Positions 17,529 through 28,785 are shown, counted from the stretch's first letter. The stretch is 59,551 nucleotides of DNA from Bacillus pseudomycoides (GCF_002582035.1 NZ_NUQE01000022.1:104345-163895); one strand, 5' to 3'. Notes: generated by a model from the sequence alone, not told the origin. A program made the numbers and translations.

Positions 17529-17556
17529 ACGATTCAATATTATTGGAGGAATTTGT

Positions 17557-18225
17557 GTGAGTACGAAGGAAAAAGAGTTTGCTGTTATTGGTCTCGGCCG
17601 ATTTGGCGGCAGCATTTGCCGGGAATTAGCGCAGCTAGGAATGGAAGTTATGGCGATTGATATGGATGAAGATCGTGTAAATGAATTTGCAAATATTGCA
17701 TCTCATGCTGTAATTGCCGATTCTACAGATGAAACAGTATTAAAAAGTTTAGGAATCCGTAATTTTGATCATGTTGTGGTAGCGATTGGAGATAATCTTA
17801 ATGCAAGTATTTTAACAACTCTTATTTTAAAAGAATTAGGCGTGAAAAATATTACTGTGAAAGCGCAAAACGATTACCACGAAAAAGTTTTAGCTAAAAT
17901 CGGAGCTGACCATATTGTTCATCCTGAACGTGATATGGGGAAACGAATTGCGAATAATATTGCTTCAAGTAGTGTCCTAGACTATTTAGAGCTCTCAGAT
18001 GAACATAGTATCGTTGAGATTATGGCGAATGAAAAGATTGACGGCCATTCGTTAATTGAATTAGATATTCGTGCGAAGTTTGGATTAAACATTGTGGCAA
18101 TTAAACGGGGAAAGGAAGTGCTCGTTTCGCCGCGTGCGACAGAAAATATTCAAATCGGAGATGTTTTGATAGTCATTGGTCATGATGATGATGTGGATCG
18201 ATTCGAAATGTTTTTAGCGAAATAA
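17557..18225 (+). CDS. ktrC: KtrC, potassium-uptake regulatory RCK subunit
   Basis: The cytoplasmic gating ring of the KtrCD-type K+ transporter. The 222-residue protein has an RCK_N NAD(H)/ATP-binding domain with VIGLGRFGGS (residues 9-18) and a C-terminal RCK_C domain (about 140-222). In B. subtilis KtrC is a c-di-AMP receptor, binding at RCK_C. The membrane subunit gene ktrD is not in this window. The GTG at 17557 follows TTGGAGGA at good spacing; the frame remains open upstream but reads into the repeat. Confidence 0.9.
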   Translation: MSTKEKEFAVIGLGRFGGSICRELAQLGMEVMAIDMDEDRVNEFANIASHAVIADSTDETVLKSLGIRNFDHVVVAIGDNLNASILTTLILKELGVKNITVKAQNDYHEKVLAKIGADHIVHPERDMGKRIANNIASSSVLDYLELSDEHSIVEIMANEKIDGHSLIELDIRAKFGLNIVAIKRGKEVLVSPRATENIQIGDVLIVIGHDDDVDRFEMFLAK

Positions 18226-18226
18226 T

Positions 18227-18264
18227 AAAAAGGACAATGCCAATATAGCTGCATTGTCCTTTTT
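18227..18264. terminator. bidirectional terminator between ktrC and rnjA
   Basis: AAAAAGGACAATGC pairs with GCATTGTCCTTTTT around a 10-base loop. It lies between two convergent genes. Confidence 0.92.
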
Positions 18265-18266
18265 AT

Positions 18267-19934
18267 TTAAATTTCCATAATGATTGGTAAGATCATTGGA
18301 CGACGTTTTGTTTTTTCATATAAGAATGGAGCTAATGTATCTGTAATTTCATTTTTGATTTCAGACCATTGTGTCGTTTTGCGCTCCATTACTTTTTCTA
18401 AATGATTTGTAATTAATGTCTGTGCATCGTTAATTAAATCGCTGCTTTCACGCATATAAACGAATCCACGAGAAATGATATCTGGTCCAGCTGCTACTTT
18501 GAATTCCTTCATATCGATGCTAACAACAACGATAACAAGTCCTTCTTCCGAAAGAATACGGCGGTCGCGAAGTACGATATTCCCAATATCACCAATGCCG
18601 TTTCCATCGATATAAACAGAACCGGAAGGAATCTTTCCTGCGATTGCTGCTTCATCTTCACGAAGCGCAAGTACATCACCGTTATCAATTATGAAGCAAT
18701 TTTCTTCGGGAATACCACAATCATTCGCTAACTTTGCATGCATGCGTTGCATGCGGTATTCACCGTGAATTGGCATGAAATATTTTGGTTTAATGAGACG
18801 CAGCATTAATTTCTGTTCTTCTTGTCCACCATGTCCACTTGTATGAATGTCAGTCAGTGGTCCGTGAATTACATCAGCACCTGCACGATACAACATGTTA
18901 ATCGTACGGCTTACACTTACTGTATTTCCAGGGATTGGAGAGGACGAGAATACGACAGTATCACCAGGGATAATTTGAATTTGACGGTGTGTACCATTGG
19001 CAATGCGAGATAATGCAGCCATTGGTTCACCTTGACTTCCTGTACATAAAATCACAACTTTGTTTGCTGGCATACGATTTAGTTGTGACGGTTCAATAAT
19101 TGTATCTTTCGGACAGCGAATATAGCCAAGGTTTTGTCCGATTTCCATTGCTGCTTCCATGCTTCGACCAAAAACAGCAATCTTTCGATTGTTTGCTACT
19201 GCAGCTTCTACAACCTGTTGCAGTCGATGAATATTAGAAGCAAACGTTGCGAATATAATACGGCCTTCTACTTTACGGAAAATATCCTGAATGCTATCAC
19301 CTACGCGGCGTTCAGACATTGTAAAGTGAGGAACTTCACTATTCGTACTATCAGATAGTAAGCAAAGGACACCATCTTTTCCGATTTCAGCCATTTTTGT
19401 TAAGTTTGCTGGTTCACCAACTGGTGTGAAATCAAACTTAAAGTCTCCTGTATGAACAACCTGTCCTTGTGGTGTTTTCACGACGATACCGTACGAATCT
19501 GGGATGCTATGCGTCGTACGGAAGAAGGAAACGGATGTTTTTTTGAATTTAATTACATCGTCTTCTTTAATCTCATATAGTTGTGCTTTTCGCAGTAATC
19601 CGTGCTCTTCTAATTTATTTTTAATTAGTCCGAGCGCCAGTTTGCCACCATAAATTGGAATGTTTACTTGGCGCAATAAATATGGGATTCCACCGATATG
19701 ATCTTCGTGACCATGTGTAATAAAGAGTCCTTTAATTTTGTCTTCGTTGCGTACCAAATACGTGTAGTCAGGGATGACATAATCAATCCCGAGAAGTTCA
19801 TCTTCTGGGAATTTAATCCCAGCGTCAATGATAATAATCTCATCTTGAAATTGAACAGCATATGTATTTTTGCCGATTTCACCGAGTCCGCCAAGTGCGA
19901 AAACAGCAGTTTGATCATTTTTTAAGAATTTCAT
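18267..19934 (-). CDS. rnjA: ribonuclease J1
   Basis: An essential 5' exonuclease/endonuclease of mRNA decay and rRNA maturation. The 555-residue protein has the metallo-beta-lactamase motif [10 protein letters not shown] (about 73), the beta-CASP region (about 210-380, with [13 protein letters not shown] and [17 protein letters not shown]), [10 protein letters not shown], and a C-terminal domain from about 450. It follows rpoY with a 3-base gap, so the two are co-transcribed, as in B. subtilis (ykqC-ykzG). Start: ATG at 19934. Confidence 0.97.
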   Translation of the reverse strand: MKFLKNDQTAVFALGGLGEIGKNTYAVQFQDEIIIIDAGIKFPEDELLGIDYVIPDYTYLVRNEDKIKGLFITHGHEDHIGGIPYLLRQVNIPIYGGKLALGLIKNKLEEHGLLRKAQLYEIKEDDVIKFKKTSVSFFRTTHSIPDSYGIVVKTPQGQVVHTGDFKFDFTPVGEPANLTKMAEIGKDGVLCLLSDSTNSEVPHFTMSERRVGDSIQDIFRKVEGRIIFATFASNIHRLQQVVEAAVANNRKIAVFGRSMEAAMEIGQNLGYIRCPKDTIIEPSQLNRMPANKVVILCTGSQGEPMAALSRIANGTHRQIQIIPGDTVVFSSSPIPGNTVSVSRTINMLYRAGADVIHGPLTDIHTSGHGGQEEQKLMLRLIKPKYFMPIHGEYRMQRMHAKLANDCGIPEENCFIIDNGDVLALREDEAAIAGKIPSGSVYIDGNGIGDIGNIVLRDRRILSEEGLVIVVVSIDMKEFKVAAGPDIISRGFVYMRESSDLINDAQTLITNHLEKVMERKTTQWSEIKNEITDTLAPFLYEKTKRRPMILPIIMEI

Positions 19935-19937
19935 AAA

Positions 19938-20150
19938 TTAGACATTCTCCGCTAATTTGAAATCTGCATATTGCTTTTCATATTCAAGATGAGCACCAGT
20001 AACAGACTGGATAAACTCAATATTATATGCGAACTTGTGTAACTTTGTGCGAACTTCTCTTTCAGACTCAGCTTCTAGATAAAGTACCTTAGTATTTTCA
20101 CGTACAGGTACCTCTAGCATTTTTTCTTGATAAAATACTTTAAAAATCAT
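19938..20150 (-). CDS. rpoY: RNA polymerase epsilon subunit
   Basis: A 70-residue protein matching RpoY (YkzG, DUF1447), a small accessory subunit of Firmicute RNA polymerase that contacts the core. The N terminus [11 protein letters not shown], the segment [11 protein letters not shown] and the C-terminal [14 protein letters not shown] are family features. It is the first gene of the rpoY-rnjA operon, with AAGGAGAGATTG upstream, linking transcription machinery to RNA decay. Confidence 0.93.
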   Translation of the reverse strand: MIFKVFYQEKMLEVPVRENTKVLYLEAESEREVRTKLHKFAYNIEFIQSVTGAHLEYEKQYADFKLAENV

Positions 20151-20245
20151 TAAAACAATCTCTCCTTGTCTATGTTTTAGGCTATCTTTTACCTATTATA
20201 AAGCAAACGGTTATGATTTTCATGTTTTTTCGAATAAGAATGAAG

Positions 20246-20264
20246 AAAAAAGCCCGGAATGGGC
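20246..20264 (-). terminator. terminator of the minus-strand micro-gene
   Basis: On the minus strand GCCC-ATTCC-GGGC is followed by TTTTTTC. The stem is short, but GC-only and well placed after the 20270-20341 frame. Confidence 0.6.
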
Positions 20265-20269
20265 ACGAT

Positions 20270-20341
20270 TTAAGCAATTGTTTTCTTTCGAAGTAAATCG
20301 TTCCAATATACTTTTAACTTTTTCTTCAGTTTCTTTAGCAC
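20270..20341 (-). CDS. possible 23-residue basic micro-protein
   Basis: A GTG-started frame of 23 codons, with AGGAAGGGA placed 5 bases before the start and a terminator directly after its stop. The peptide is strongly basic (nine Lys/Arg in 23, opening MLKKLKKKLKVYWNDLL) and would form an amphipathic helix. It lies upstream of rpoY on the same strand but is separated by a terminator. I recognise no family. Proper gene signals at both ends are the main support; coding conservation cannot be tested here. Confidence 0.45.
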   Translation of the reverse strand: MLKKLKKKLKVYWNDLLRKKTIA

Positions 20342-20660
20342 GATTGTCCCTTCCTTTCTTCGTTCAAAACATGCATGTAATCTTATTCTAAAGTGTAATA
20401 AAAAGTAAGTTTTAGAAAATGAACTACTTTTAAGACAGTATTTCGTTCAAATTATAGTATGAGATAGAATAGAAAAGAAAATTCATGTGTTGAATTGCAG
20501 TGCTGTTTTTATTTCAGTGTATGCATAGTTAGGCAAAATGGTTAGATGGTGATCAGTTTCTTCATAAATGTTTTATATGTTATACTTTTTTAGTATTTGA
20601 GAAGATATTTAAACCCTGAAGCGATATGTTTGAATTGATGAAGTAGAGAGGATTATGTAA
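20342..20660. other. intergenic region before ykrA-like gene
   Basis: An AT-rich stretch between the minus-strand micro-gene and the HAD phosphatase. On the minus strand a TATAAT lies near 20452, about 110 bases upstream of the micro-gene start, with a poor -35. Nothing else is recognised. Confidence 0.4.
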
Positions 20661-21434
20661 ATGAACGATAAAATTGTCTTTTTCGATATTGATGGAACAT
20701 TGCTAGATCATAACAAAGAAATACCACAATCTACAAAGAAAGCTGTGCGTCGCCTTCAAGAAAATGGGGTACATGTAGCAATTGCAACAGGACGTGCGCC
20801 ATTTATGTTTGAAGATATTCGTCAAGAACTAAATATTCATAATTACGTAAGTTTCAATGGGCAGTATGTTGTATTTGAAGATGAAGTTATATATAAAAAT
20901 CCTTTACATCCAGATACATTACATGCTTTCACAAAGTTTTCAGAAGAGGAAGGATATCCTCTTGTTTATTTAGATCATAAAGATATGAAAGCAACGGTGG
21001 CATCACATAATTATGTAACAGAAAGCTTTGCTAGTCTTCGCATGAGCCATCCCGTGTTTGAACCTAGTTTTTATGAAAAGCGTGACATTTATCAAACGCT
21101 TTTATTTTGCAGGGCAGGAGAAGAAGAGAAGTTTATCAGCGGTTATCCGCAATTTCATTTTATTCGCTGGCACGCATATTCCATGGATATTATTCCAATG
21201 GGAGGATCGAAAGCGAAGGGAATTGAAAAATTTATTGAAAAGCTTGGATTTACTCGAGAACAAGTTTATGCATTTGGGGACGGGTTAAATGATTTAGAAA
21301 TGATTGAAACCGTAGGGACAGGAATTGCTATGGGAAATGGACATGAAGATTTGAAGAAACTTGCGAACTATGTAACGAAAGATGTTGCAGAAGACGGTAT
21401 TCTGCATGGATTGCAGTGGGCAGGATTATTATAA
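20661..21434 (+). CDS. ykrA: Cof-type HAD phosphatase (YkrA-like)
   Basis: A 257-residue HAD-superfamily hydrolase, type IIB (Cof). Motif I is FFDIDGTLLD (residues 7-16), motif II IATGRAP (about 40), and motifs III/IV lie around GSKAKGIEK (about 190) and FGDGLNDLEMIE (about 208). The large cap domain lies between. These enzymes act on sugar phosphates or cofactors; the substrate is unknown. The position between rpoY/rnjA and def matches B. subtilis ykrA. The start ATG has AGAGAGGAT upstream. Confidence 0.88.
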   Translation: MNDKIVFFDIDGTLLDHNKEIPQSTKKAVRRLQENGVHVAIATGRAPFMFEDIRQELNIHNYVSFNGQYVVFEDEVIYKNPLHPDTLHAFTKFSEEEGYPLVYLDHKDMKATVASHNYVTESFASLRMSHPVFEPSFYEKRDIYQTLLFCRAGEEEKFISGYPQFHFIRWHAYSMDIIPMGGSKAKGIEKFIEKLGFTREQVYAFGDGLNDLEMIETVGTGIAMGNGHEDLKKLANYVTKDVAEDGILHGLQWAGLL

Positions 21435-21507
21435 AGGATTAGTATGAAAAATATTCCATTTAAAAATTAGTCTGTTTTCATCAATTTCAGTGAAAACAGA
21501 CTAATTT

Positions 21508-21562
21508 TTTATCACGCATTAATGGACAGTAAAGGTCCTCGTTGATAGAAATTTCATTTTAT
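21508..21562 (-). repeat. bcr1-like repeat, internally deleted copy 7
   Basis: A 55-bp reverse copy retaining both ends: TTTATCACGCATTAATGGACAGTAA and GATAGAAATTTCATTTTAT. The terminal TTTAT (21558-21562) contains the stop codon of def on the minus strand. Confidence 0.75.
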
Positions 21563-22113
21563 CTTTCTAAAGGTGTTGCATTTTCTGGAATGATAAATGG
21601 ATTGTCTTTATTAATATGGTCATAAAACATAACACCATTTAAGTGATCAATTTCATGTTGGAAGACAATTGCTGGTAAACCTTTTAAACGTAGTTTCACT
21701 TCTTCACCGTCTAGTGTTGTTCCTTTTACAGTAATACGAGTATAACGAGGCACATAGCCAGGCATTTCGCGATCCACTGACAGACAACCTTCGCCACCTG
21801 GTAAGTATGTGCGTTCTACAGAATGACTGATAATTTTCGGGTTAAACAAAGCGTAGCTATATAATGTCCCATCTCTATCCGTTACATGGACAGCAATCAT
21901 TTTTTTAGAAACAGCGATTTGAGGCGCTGCTAAACCAATTCCAGGACGTAAGTTATATTTTTCAACCATTTCGGGATTTTGACTGTTAATAACAAATTCA
22001 ATCATTTTTCGTAATATATGTACATCCTCTTCGTTTGCTGGTAGAGGTACCTCTTCGGCTACTGCTCGTAAAATAGGATCTCCTTCACGAATCACATCAT
22101 TCATTGTAAGCAT
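21559..22113 (-). CDS. def: peptide deformylase
   Basis: Removes the N-formyl group from nascent proteins. The 184-residue type 2 enzyme has the three family motifs: GIGLAAPQ (about 58), EGCLSV (about 108) and QHEIDHLNG (about 152), the last giving the HExxH metal site. The ATG at 22113 is chosen because AAAGGAGA is then correctly spaced; a TTG two codons earlier is too close. The position matches B. subtilis ykrB. Its stop codon lies in the end of a bcr1-like repeat, and a strong terminator separates it from the upstream YjcZ-like gene. Confidence 0.96.
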   Translation of the reverse strand: MLTMNDVIREGDPILRAVAEEVPLPANEEDVHILRKMIEFVINSQNPEMVEKYNLRPGIGLAAPQIAVSKKMIAVHVTDRDGTLYSYALFNPKIISHSVERTYLPGGEGCLSVDREMPGYVPRYTRITVKGTTLDGEEVKLRLKGLPAIVFQHEIDHLNGVMFYDHINKDNPFIIPENATPLER

Positions 22114-22167
22114 ATGCAATCTCTCCTTTCATCTTTAGTCTACCAAAGGTTATGAAAAAAGTCATGA

Positions 22168-22199
22168 TAAAGAACAAGGCCAAACCGCCTTGTTCTTTT
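22168..22199 (-). terminator. terminator after the YjcZ-like gene
   Basis: AAAGAACAAGGC pairs with GCCTTGTTCTTT, 12 bp with a 6-base loop. It lies between the YjcZ-like gene and def, both on the minus strand. Confidence 0.88.
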
Positions 22200-22218
22200 A
22201 TGGTTGTTTCATTTTACA

Positions 22219-22389
22219 TTAACGGATGCAAGCAGCACCGACGATAATTAAAAGAATAAACAATACAACGATTAAAGCAAAGCCGCTTCCAAAGCCGCCG
22301 CCGTAACCACCACCACAACCACCATATCCACCATATCCATACGAAGGATATGTGCAAGCTGTTGGGTAACAATGAGTGTATCCGTACAT
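22219..22389 (-). CDS. YjcZ-like small sporulation membrane peptide
   Basis: A 56-residue peptide with a Tyr/Gly/Cys-rich N-terminal half ([19 protein letters not shown]) and a C-terminal membrane helix [19 protein letters not shown]. This is the tiny transmembrane Bacillus family (YjcZ, TIGR01732-type), several members of which are expressed during sporulation. A near-perfect ribosome site, AAAGGAGGTCAC, precedes the ATG. Function unknown. Confidence comes from the very characteristic [14 protein letters not shown] ending. Confidence 0.88.
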   Translation of the reverse strand: MYGYTHCYPTACTYPSYGYGGYGGCGGGYGGGFGSGFALIVVLFILLIIVGAACIR

Positions 22390-24010
<1,621 letters not shown>

Positions 24011-24013
24011 GCC

Positions 24014-24991
24014 ATGGCTCAAATGACAATGATTCAAGCAATCACTGATGCTTTACGCGTTGAAATGAAAAACGATCCTAACGTACTTGTATTTGGTGAA
24101 GACGTTGGTGTAAACGGCGGTGTATTCCGTGCTACTGAAGGCTTGCAAGCTGAGTTCGGTGAAGACCGTGTAATGGATACTCCACTTGCAGAGTCTGGTA
24201 TCGGCGGACTTGCAATTGGTTTAGCACTTGAAGGCTTCCGTCCAGTTCCTGAAATTCAATTCTTCGGTTTCGTTTTCGAAGTAATGGATTCAATTTCTGG
24301 TCAAATGGCTCGTATGCGTTACCGTTCTGGTGGACGTTGGACTGCTCCAATTACAGTTCGTTCTCCATTTGGTGGTGGTGTTCATACACCAGAATTACAC
24401 GCTGATAGCTTAGAAGGATTAGTTGCACAACAACCTGGTCTAAAAGTTGTTATTCCATCTACTCCATACGATGCAAAAGGCCTTTTAATTTCTGCAATTC
24501 GTGATAACGATCCAGTTATTTACTTAGAGCACATGAAATTATACCGTTCTTTCCGTCAAGAAGTACCAGAAGGTGAATACACAATTGAACTTGGTAAAGC
24601 TGATGTAAAACGTGAAGGTACAGATGTATCTGTTATCACGTACGGTGCGATGGTACACGCTGCATTAAAAGCTGCTGAAGAACTAGAAAAAGAAGGCATT
24701 TCTTTAGAGGTTGTTGACTTACGTACAGTTCAACCATTAGATATCGAAACAATTATTGCTTCTGTTGAAAAAACAGGCCGCGTAGTTGTTGTTCAAGAAG
24801 CTCAAAAACAAGCTGGTATTGCAGCAAACGTTGTAGCGGAAATTAACGACCGTGCAATCTTAAACTTAGAAGCTCCAGTTGTACGTGTTGCAGCTGCTGA
24901 TACAGTATTCCCATTCTCTGAAGCAGAGAGTGTATGGTTACCAAACCACAAGGATATTGTAGAAGCTGTTAACAAAGTAATGAACTTCTAA
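24014..24991 (+). CDS. pdhB: pyruvate dehydrogenase E1 beta
   Basis: The beta half of E1, 325 residues, forming the alpha2-beta2 tetramer. Transketolase-like features are [18 protein letters not shown] (about 26), [15 protein letters not shown] (about 56) and the C-terminal domain from about 200 ([15 protein letters not shown]). It starts 3 bases after pdhA, with AAAAGGAGTCG as its ribosome site inside the end of pdhA. A strong hairpin follows before pdhC. Confidence 0.98.
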   Translation: MAQMTMIQAITDALRVEMKNDPNVLVFGEDVGVNGGVFRATEGLQAEFGEDRVMDTPLAESGIGGLAIGLALEGFRPVPEIQFFGFVFEVMDSISGQMARMRYRSGGRWTAPITVRSPFGGGVHTPELHADSLEGLVAQQPGLKVVIPSTPYDAKGLLISAIRDNDPVIYLEHMKLYRSFRQEVPEGEYTIELGKADVKREGTDVSVITYGAMVHAALKAAEELEKEGISLEVVDLRTVQPLDIETIIASVEKTGRVVVVQEAQKQAGIAANVVAEINDRAILNLEAPVVRVAAADTVFPFSEAESVWLPNHKDIVEAVNKVMNF

Positions 24992-25016
24992 TTTTAATTT
25001 GACTTTTACTTTTATG

Positions 25017-25052
25017 TGCAAAAGAAGTCAGCACATGCTGATTTCTTTTGCA
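25017..25052 (+). other. strong hairpin between pdhB and pdhC
   Basis: Two 17-base arms (TGCAAAAGAAGTCAGCA and TGCTGATTTCTTTTGCA) pair almost perfectly, with one G-U. No long T-run follows, so it looks more like an RNA-stability or processing element, or a weak attenuator, than a full terminator. It splits the operon into E1 and E2-E3 halves. Confidence 0.75.
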
Positions 25053-25092
25053 TTATCCAATAATAATGATATGAATCAGGGGGCTGAATTCC

Positions 25093-26379
25093 GTGGCATT
25101 TGAATTTAAACTACCAGATATCGGTGAAGGTATCCACGAAGGTGAAATTGTAAAATGGTTTATTAAACCAGGCGATGAAGTAAACGAAGACGATGTACTT
25201 CTTGAAGTACAAAATGATAAATCTGTTGTAGAAATCCCTTCTCCAGTTAAAGGTAAAGTACTTGACATTCTTGTAGAAGAAGGTACAGTAGCAGTAGTAG
25301 GAGATGTTCTTGTTAAATTTGACGCTCCTGGTTATGAAAACCTTAAATTTAAAGGTGACGATCATGCCGAAGCTCCAAAAGCTGAAGAAGTAAAAGAAGA
25401 AGCTCCAGCAGCAGCTACTCCAGCAGCAACTGCAGAAGTAGTTAATGAGCGCGTAATTGCTATGCCATCTGTTCGTAAATATGCACGCGAAAAAGGTGTA
25501 GATATTCGTCTAGTAGCTGGTACTGGTAAAAACGGTCGTGTTGCAAAAGCTGACATCGATGCATTTGCAAACGGTGGACAAGTAGTAGCAGCAACTGAAG
25601 CTCCAGTAGCGGCAGCAGCTCCAGCAGCAGCTGCGAAAGAAGAAGCTCCAAAAGCACAACCAATTCCAGCTGGTGAATATCCAGAAACTCGTGAGAAAAT
25701 GAGCGGTATCCGTAAAGCAATTGCAAAAGCAATGGTTAACTCTAAACATACAGCTCCTCACGTAACATTAATGGACGAAGTAGATGTAACAGAGCTTGTT
25801 GCTCATCGCAAGAAATTCAAAGCTGTTGCAGCTGAAAAAGGTATTAAATTAACTTACCTTCCATACGTTGTAAAAGCATTAACATCTGCATTACGTGAAT
25901 ACCCAATGATGAACACTTCTTTAGATGATGCATCTTCAGAAATCGTTCATAAACATTACTTCAACATTGGTATCGCAGCTGATACAGACAAAGGTCTATT
26001 AGTACCAGTTGTTAAAGATACAGATCGCAAATCTATCTTCACAATCTCTAACGAGATCAATGAACTTGCTGGTAAAGCCCGTGATGGTCGCTTAGCTCCA
26101 GCTGAAATGAAAGGTGCTTCTTGCACAATTACAAACATTGGTTCTGCAGGTGGACAATGGTTCACTCCAGTTATCAACCACCCAGAAGTAGCAATCCTTG
26201 GTATTGGCCGTATCGCTGAGAAACCAGTTGTGAAAAACGGTGAAATCGTTGCAGCTCCAGTATTAGCATTATCTTTAAGCTTTGACCATCGCTTAATCGA
26301 CGGTGCAACTGCTCAGAAAGCATTAAACCAAATTAAACGTCTATTAAACGACCCACAATTATTAGTAATGGAGGCGTAA
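25093..26379 (+). CDS. pdhC: dihydrolipoamide acetyltransferase (PDH E2)
   Basis: The structural core of the PDH complex. The 428-residue protein has one lipoyl domain (1-80, lipoylated Lys in [10 protein letters not shown]), an Ala/Pro/Glu-rich linker, the peripheral-subunit-binding domain (about 118-155, [14 protein letters not shown]), a second Ala-rich linker and the catalytic domain (about 200-428) with [11 protein letters not shown] near its end. The start is GTG, with CAGGGGGC upstream. An internal promoter in the pdhB-pdhC gap is possible but not obvious. Confidence 0.98.
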   Translation: MAFEFKLPDIGEGIHEGEIVKWFIKPGDEVNEDDVLLEVQNDKSVVEIPSPVKGKVLDILVEEGTVAVVGDVLVKFDAPGYENLKFKGDDHAEAPKAEEVKEEAPAAATPAATAEVVNERVIAMPSVRKYAREKGVDIRLVAGTGKNGRVAKADIDAFANGGQVVAATEAPVAAAAPAAAAKEEAPKAQPIPAGEYPETREKMSGIRKAIAKAMVNSKHTAPHVTLMDEVDVTELVAHRKKFKAVAAEKGIKLTYLPYVVKALTSALREYPMMNTSLDDASSEIVHKHYFNIGIAADTDKGLLVPVVKDTDRKSIFTISNEINELAGKARDGRLAPAEMKGASCTITNIGSAGGQWFTPVINHPEVAILGIGRIAEKPVVKNGEIVAAPVLALSLSFDHRLIDGATAQKALNQIKRLLNDPQLLVMEA

Positions 26380-26385
26380 TAAACA

Positions 26386-27798
26386 ATGGTAGTAGGAGAT
26401 TTCCCAATTGAATTAGATACAGTCGTTGTTGGTGCAGGTCCTGGTGGATATGTTGCAGCAATTCGTGCAGCACAATTAGGACAAAAAGTAGCTATTATTG
26501 AAAAAGCTAACCTTGGTGGTGTATGCTTAAACGTTGGATGTATTCCTTCTAAAGCATTAATCAATGCAGGACATCGTTATGAGAATGCAAAACATTCTGA
26601 TGACATGGGTATTACTGCAGAAAACGTAACAGTTGACTTCACAAAAGTTCAAGAATGGAAAAACGGCGTAGTTAAGAAATTAACTGGCGGTGTAGAAGGC
26701 CTTCTGAAAGGTAACAAAGTTGAAATCATTCGCGGTGAAGCTTACTTCGTAGATGCAAACACATTACGTGTAATGACTGAAGAAGCAGCTCAAACGTATA
26801 CGTTTAAAAATGCTGTTCTTGCAACTGGTTCTACACCAATCGAAATTCCTGGATTCAAATATTCTAAACGTGTTATCAACTCTACAGGTGCATTAAGCTT
26901 ACCTGAAATTCCTAAGAAACTTGTTGTAATCGGCGGCGGTTACATCGGTATGGAATTAGGAACTGCGTATGCTAACTTCGGTACAGAAGTTACTGTAGTA
27001 GAAGCTGGCGACGAAATTTTAGCTGGTTTCGAAAAAGCAATGAGCACAGTTGTAAAACGTGCGCTTCAGAAAAAAGGCAACGTAACAATCCATACAAAAG
27101 CTATGGCTAAAGGCGTTGAAGAAACTGAAAATGGCGTAAAAGTTAGCTTCGAAGTTAAAGGCGAAGTACAAACTGTAGAAGCAGATTACGTATTAGTAAC
27201 TGTAGGTCGTCGTCCAAATACTCAAGAAATTGGTCTTGAGCAAGTTGGAATTAAAATGACTGATCGCGGTCTAATCGAAATTGATGAGCAATGCCGTACA
27301 AGCGTCTCAAATATCTATGCAATCGGTGATATCGTTCCTGGACCACCATTAGCTCACAAAGCTTCTTACGAAGGTAAAGTAGCTGTAGAAGCAATTAGCG
27401 GTCACGCAGCGGCAATCGATTACATCGGAATTCCAGCAGTATGCTTCACTGATCCAGAATTAGCATCTGTTGGTTATACTAAGAAACAAGCTGAAGAAGC
27501 TGGAATGACAGTAGCAGTTTCTAAATTCCCATTTGCTGCAAACGGTCGTGCATTATCATTAAACAGCACAGACGGTTTCGTACAGCTTGTAACACGTAAA
27601 GAAGATGGTCTTCTTGTAGGTGCACAAGTTGCAGGTGCAGGCGCTTCTGATATTATTTCTGAGATTGGTTTAGCTATCGAAGCTGGAATGACAGCTGAAG
27701 ATATCGCTCAAACAATTCATGCTCACCCAACATTAGGTGAAATCACAATGGAAGCAGCTGAAGTTGCTCTTGGAATGCCAATTCACATTGTAAAATAA
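26386..27798 (+). CDS. pdhD: dihydrolipoamide dehydrogenase (E3)
   Basis: A FAD enzyme that reoxidises the lipoyl groups of E2 and passes electrons to NAD+. The 470-residue protein has the FAD motif [13 protein letters not shown] (13-25), redox disulfide [15 protein letters not shown] (about 44-58), NAD-binding [13 protein letters not shown] (about 182), and the C-terminal His-Glu active site HAHPTLGE (about 446). It starts 6 bases after the pdhC stop; the ribosome site GGAGGCG overlaps the end of pdhC. A strong terminator ends the operon. Confidence 0.98.
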   Translation: MVVGDFPIELDTVVVGAGPGGYVAAIRAAQLGQKVAIIEKANLGGVCLNVGCIPSKALINAGHRYENAKHSDDMGITAENVTVDFTKVQEWKNGVVKKLTGGVEGLLKGNKVEIIRGEAYFVDANTLRVMTEEAAQTYTFKNAVLATGSTPIEIPGFKYSKRVINSTGALSLPEIPKKLVVIGGGYIGMELGTAYANFGTEVTVVEAGDEILAGFEKAMSTVVKRALQKKGNVTIHTKAMAKGVEETENGVKVSFEVKGEVQTVEADYVLVTVGRRPNTQEIGLEQVGIKMTDRGLIEIDEQCRTSVSNIYAIGDIVPGPPLAHKASYEGKVAVEAISGHAAAIDYIGIPAVCFTDPELASVGYTKKQAEEAGMTVAVSKFPFAANGRALSLNSTDGFVQLVTRKEDGLLVGAQVAGAGASDIISEIGLAIEAGMTAEDIAQTIHAHPTLGEITMEAAEVALGMPIHIVK

Positions 27799-27810
27799 TA
27801 TAAGATAAAT

Positions 27811-27853
27811 AAAACAACCGTCTCCTAGTATCTAGGAGGCGGTTGTTTTATTT
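27811..27853 (+). terminator. terminator of the pdh operon
   Basis: AAACAACCGTCTCCTAG pairs with CTAGGAGGCGGTTGTTT, followed by a T-rich stretch. Confidence 0.93.
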
Positions 27854-27877
27854 ATAAAAAAATGAACCTAAATCTAA

Positions 27878-27998
27878 TTTTAAATTGGGCACTAATAAAC
27901 AGTAGTTTTGTGAGATTCGAGAGGTTAATTATTCGTAAAATCACAATTGGTACAACTAACAATGATTAGAAAACATACTGATGAAGGTTTTACTTTAG
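27878..27998 (-). repeat. bcr1-like repeat, decayed copy 8
   Basis: A diverged reverse copy. TTGGGCACTAATAAACAGTAG corresponds to the CCCGCACTAACGGGCAGTAAG end, then comes ATTGGTACAACTAACAATGATTAG, and it ends ACTGATGAAGGTTTTACTTTA. Confidence 0.6.
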
Positions 27999-28037
27999 TT
28001 TTGCGTATAATAGTATTTAGATATAATAATTAGTTTT

Positions 28038-28088
28038 AAAGAAGTGAAAACTGTCCTCCTGTTTAGGATAGTTAAGGTATGCTTCTTT
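28038..28088 (+). other. two-stem structured leader
   Basis: An outer stem AAAGAAG/CTTCTTT encloses an inner stem AACTGTCCT/AGGATAGTT. It lies between a TATAAT (28010-28015) and the small membrane gene at 28160. I recognise no known riboswitch class. Confidence 0.45.
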
Positions 28089-28159
28089 ATAATATGTAAT
28101 GATTTCTAATCGTGCCCATATATTGTAATAAAATAGGACGTGCGAAAGGAGGCAATGCC

Positions 28160-28396
28160 ATGAAAATAACATTGGTTTCATTCCTCCATCTCATTATATG
28201 GAGCGGATTTTCAATTGTGTTATTATTATCAAGTCGTGATAAGCTGCATTACAAAGTGTTGCTCTTTTTTGTATTCTTTTATTTAGCTTATGTTATTGCT
28301 CAAATTATGTTGCACTCTAGAAAACAGGCGATTTTCTTCACTGTTGTAAATAGTGTGCTCTTTTTTATGAGTAAGCTAATCTTTTTTACTGGCTAA
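28160..28396 (+). CDS. small membrane protein, three hydrophobic segments
   Basis: A 78-residue protein that is almost entirely hydrophobic, with helices at about residues 4-21, 28-47 and 56-76. The ATG at 28160 has a strong AAAGGAGG at 7-base spacing; an in-frame upstream start lacks one. No family is recognised. Its last four bases overlap the end of the convergent DUF1885-like gene. The leader contains a two-stem structure. Function unknown. Confidence 0.7.
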   Translation: MKITLVSFLHLIIWSGFSIVLLLSSRDKLHYKVLLFFVFFYLAYVIAQIMLHSRKQAIFFTVVNSVLFFMSKLIFFTG

Positions 28397-28785
28397 CGTT
28401 TATAAAAGTACATTGTTCTTCCGTTAAAAAGCTGTAATTCCCCTTCTAATTTTTTTGCTAAAAATCTACAAAATTCATTAGCTTTTCCTTTATCCCCAAA
28501 TGTTGCAGAGTGTGGTAATGTAATTTGCACAAAAGGTTGTTCGTTTTCTATACCTATTCCTACATAAATAGAATGATAACGTTCATGATTAGACTTTAAA
28601 CAGAGAGTTGTTTCAGATGTATCAACCATTTCGTATGGAAAGGCATTATTTGAGTATGTAAAACCGATTTGTTGGCCCGTTTGAGCTGTAATCGTTTTAT
28701 AATAATGAAAGAGTTGTTTTACATCGTCTAATGAGATAGATTGCTGTTTTGACTTTGGGACAAGTTTAATGAATGCATCTTGCAT
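28393..28785 (-). CDS. DUF1885-like conserved protein
   Basis: A 130-residue soluble protein that I recall as the DUF1885 family of Bacillus and Geobacillus. Typical segments are YTQQIGFTYSNNAFPYEM-like sequence near residue 40, CLKSNHERYHSIYVGIGIENE near 62 and a C-terminal LFNGRTMYFYKR. No catalytic motif is evident and the function is unknown. The ATG follows AGGAGGC. It lies convergent with the small membrane gene and divergent from the DUF3055-like gene. Confidence 0.7.
   Translation of the reverse strand: MQDAFIKLVPKSKQQSISLDDVKQLFHYYKTITAQTGQQIGFTYSNNAFPYEMVDTSETTLCLKSNHERYHSIYVGIGIENEQPFVQITLPHSATFGDKGKANEFCRFLAKKLEGELQLFNGRTMYFYKR

Noticed and set aside
25460-25761. Minus-strand Leu/Ser-rich frames within pdhC
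   Set aside because: They are complements of the Ala/Pro-rich linker codons of pdhC, with no start signals.
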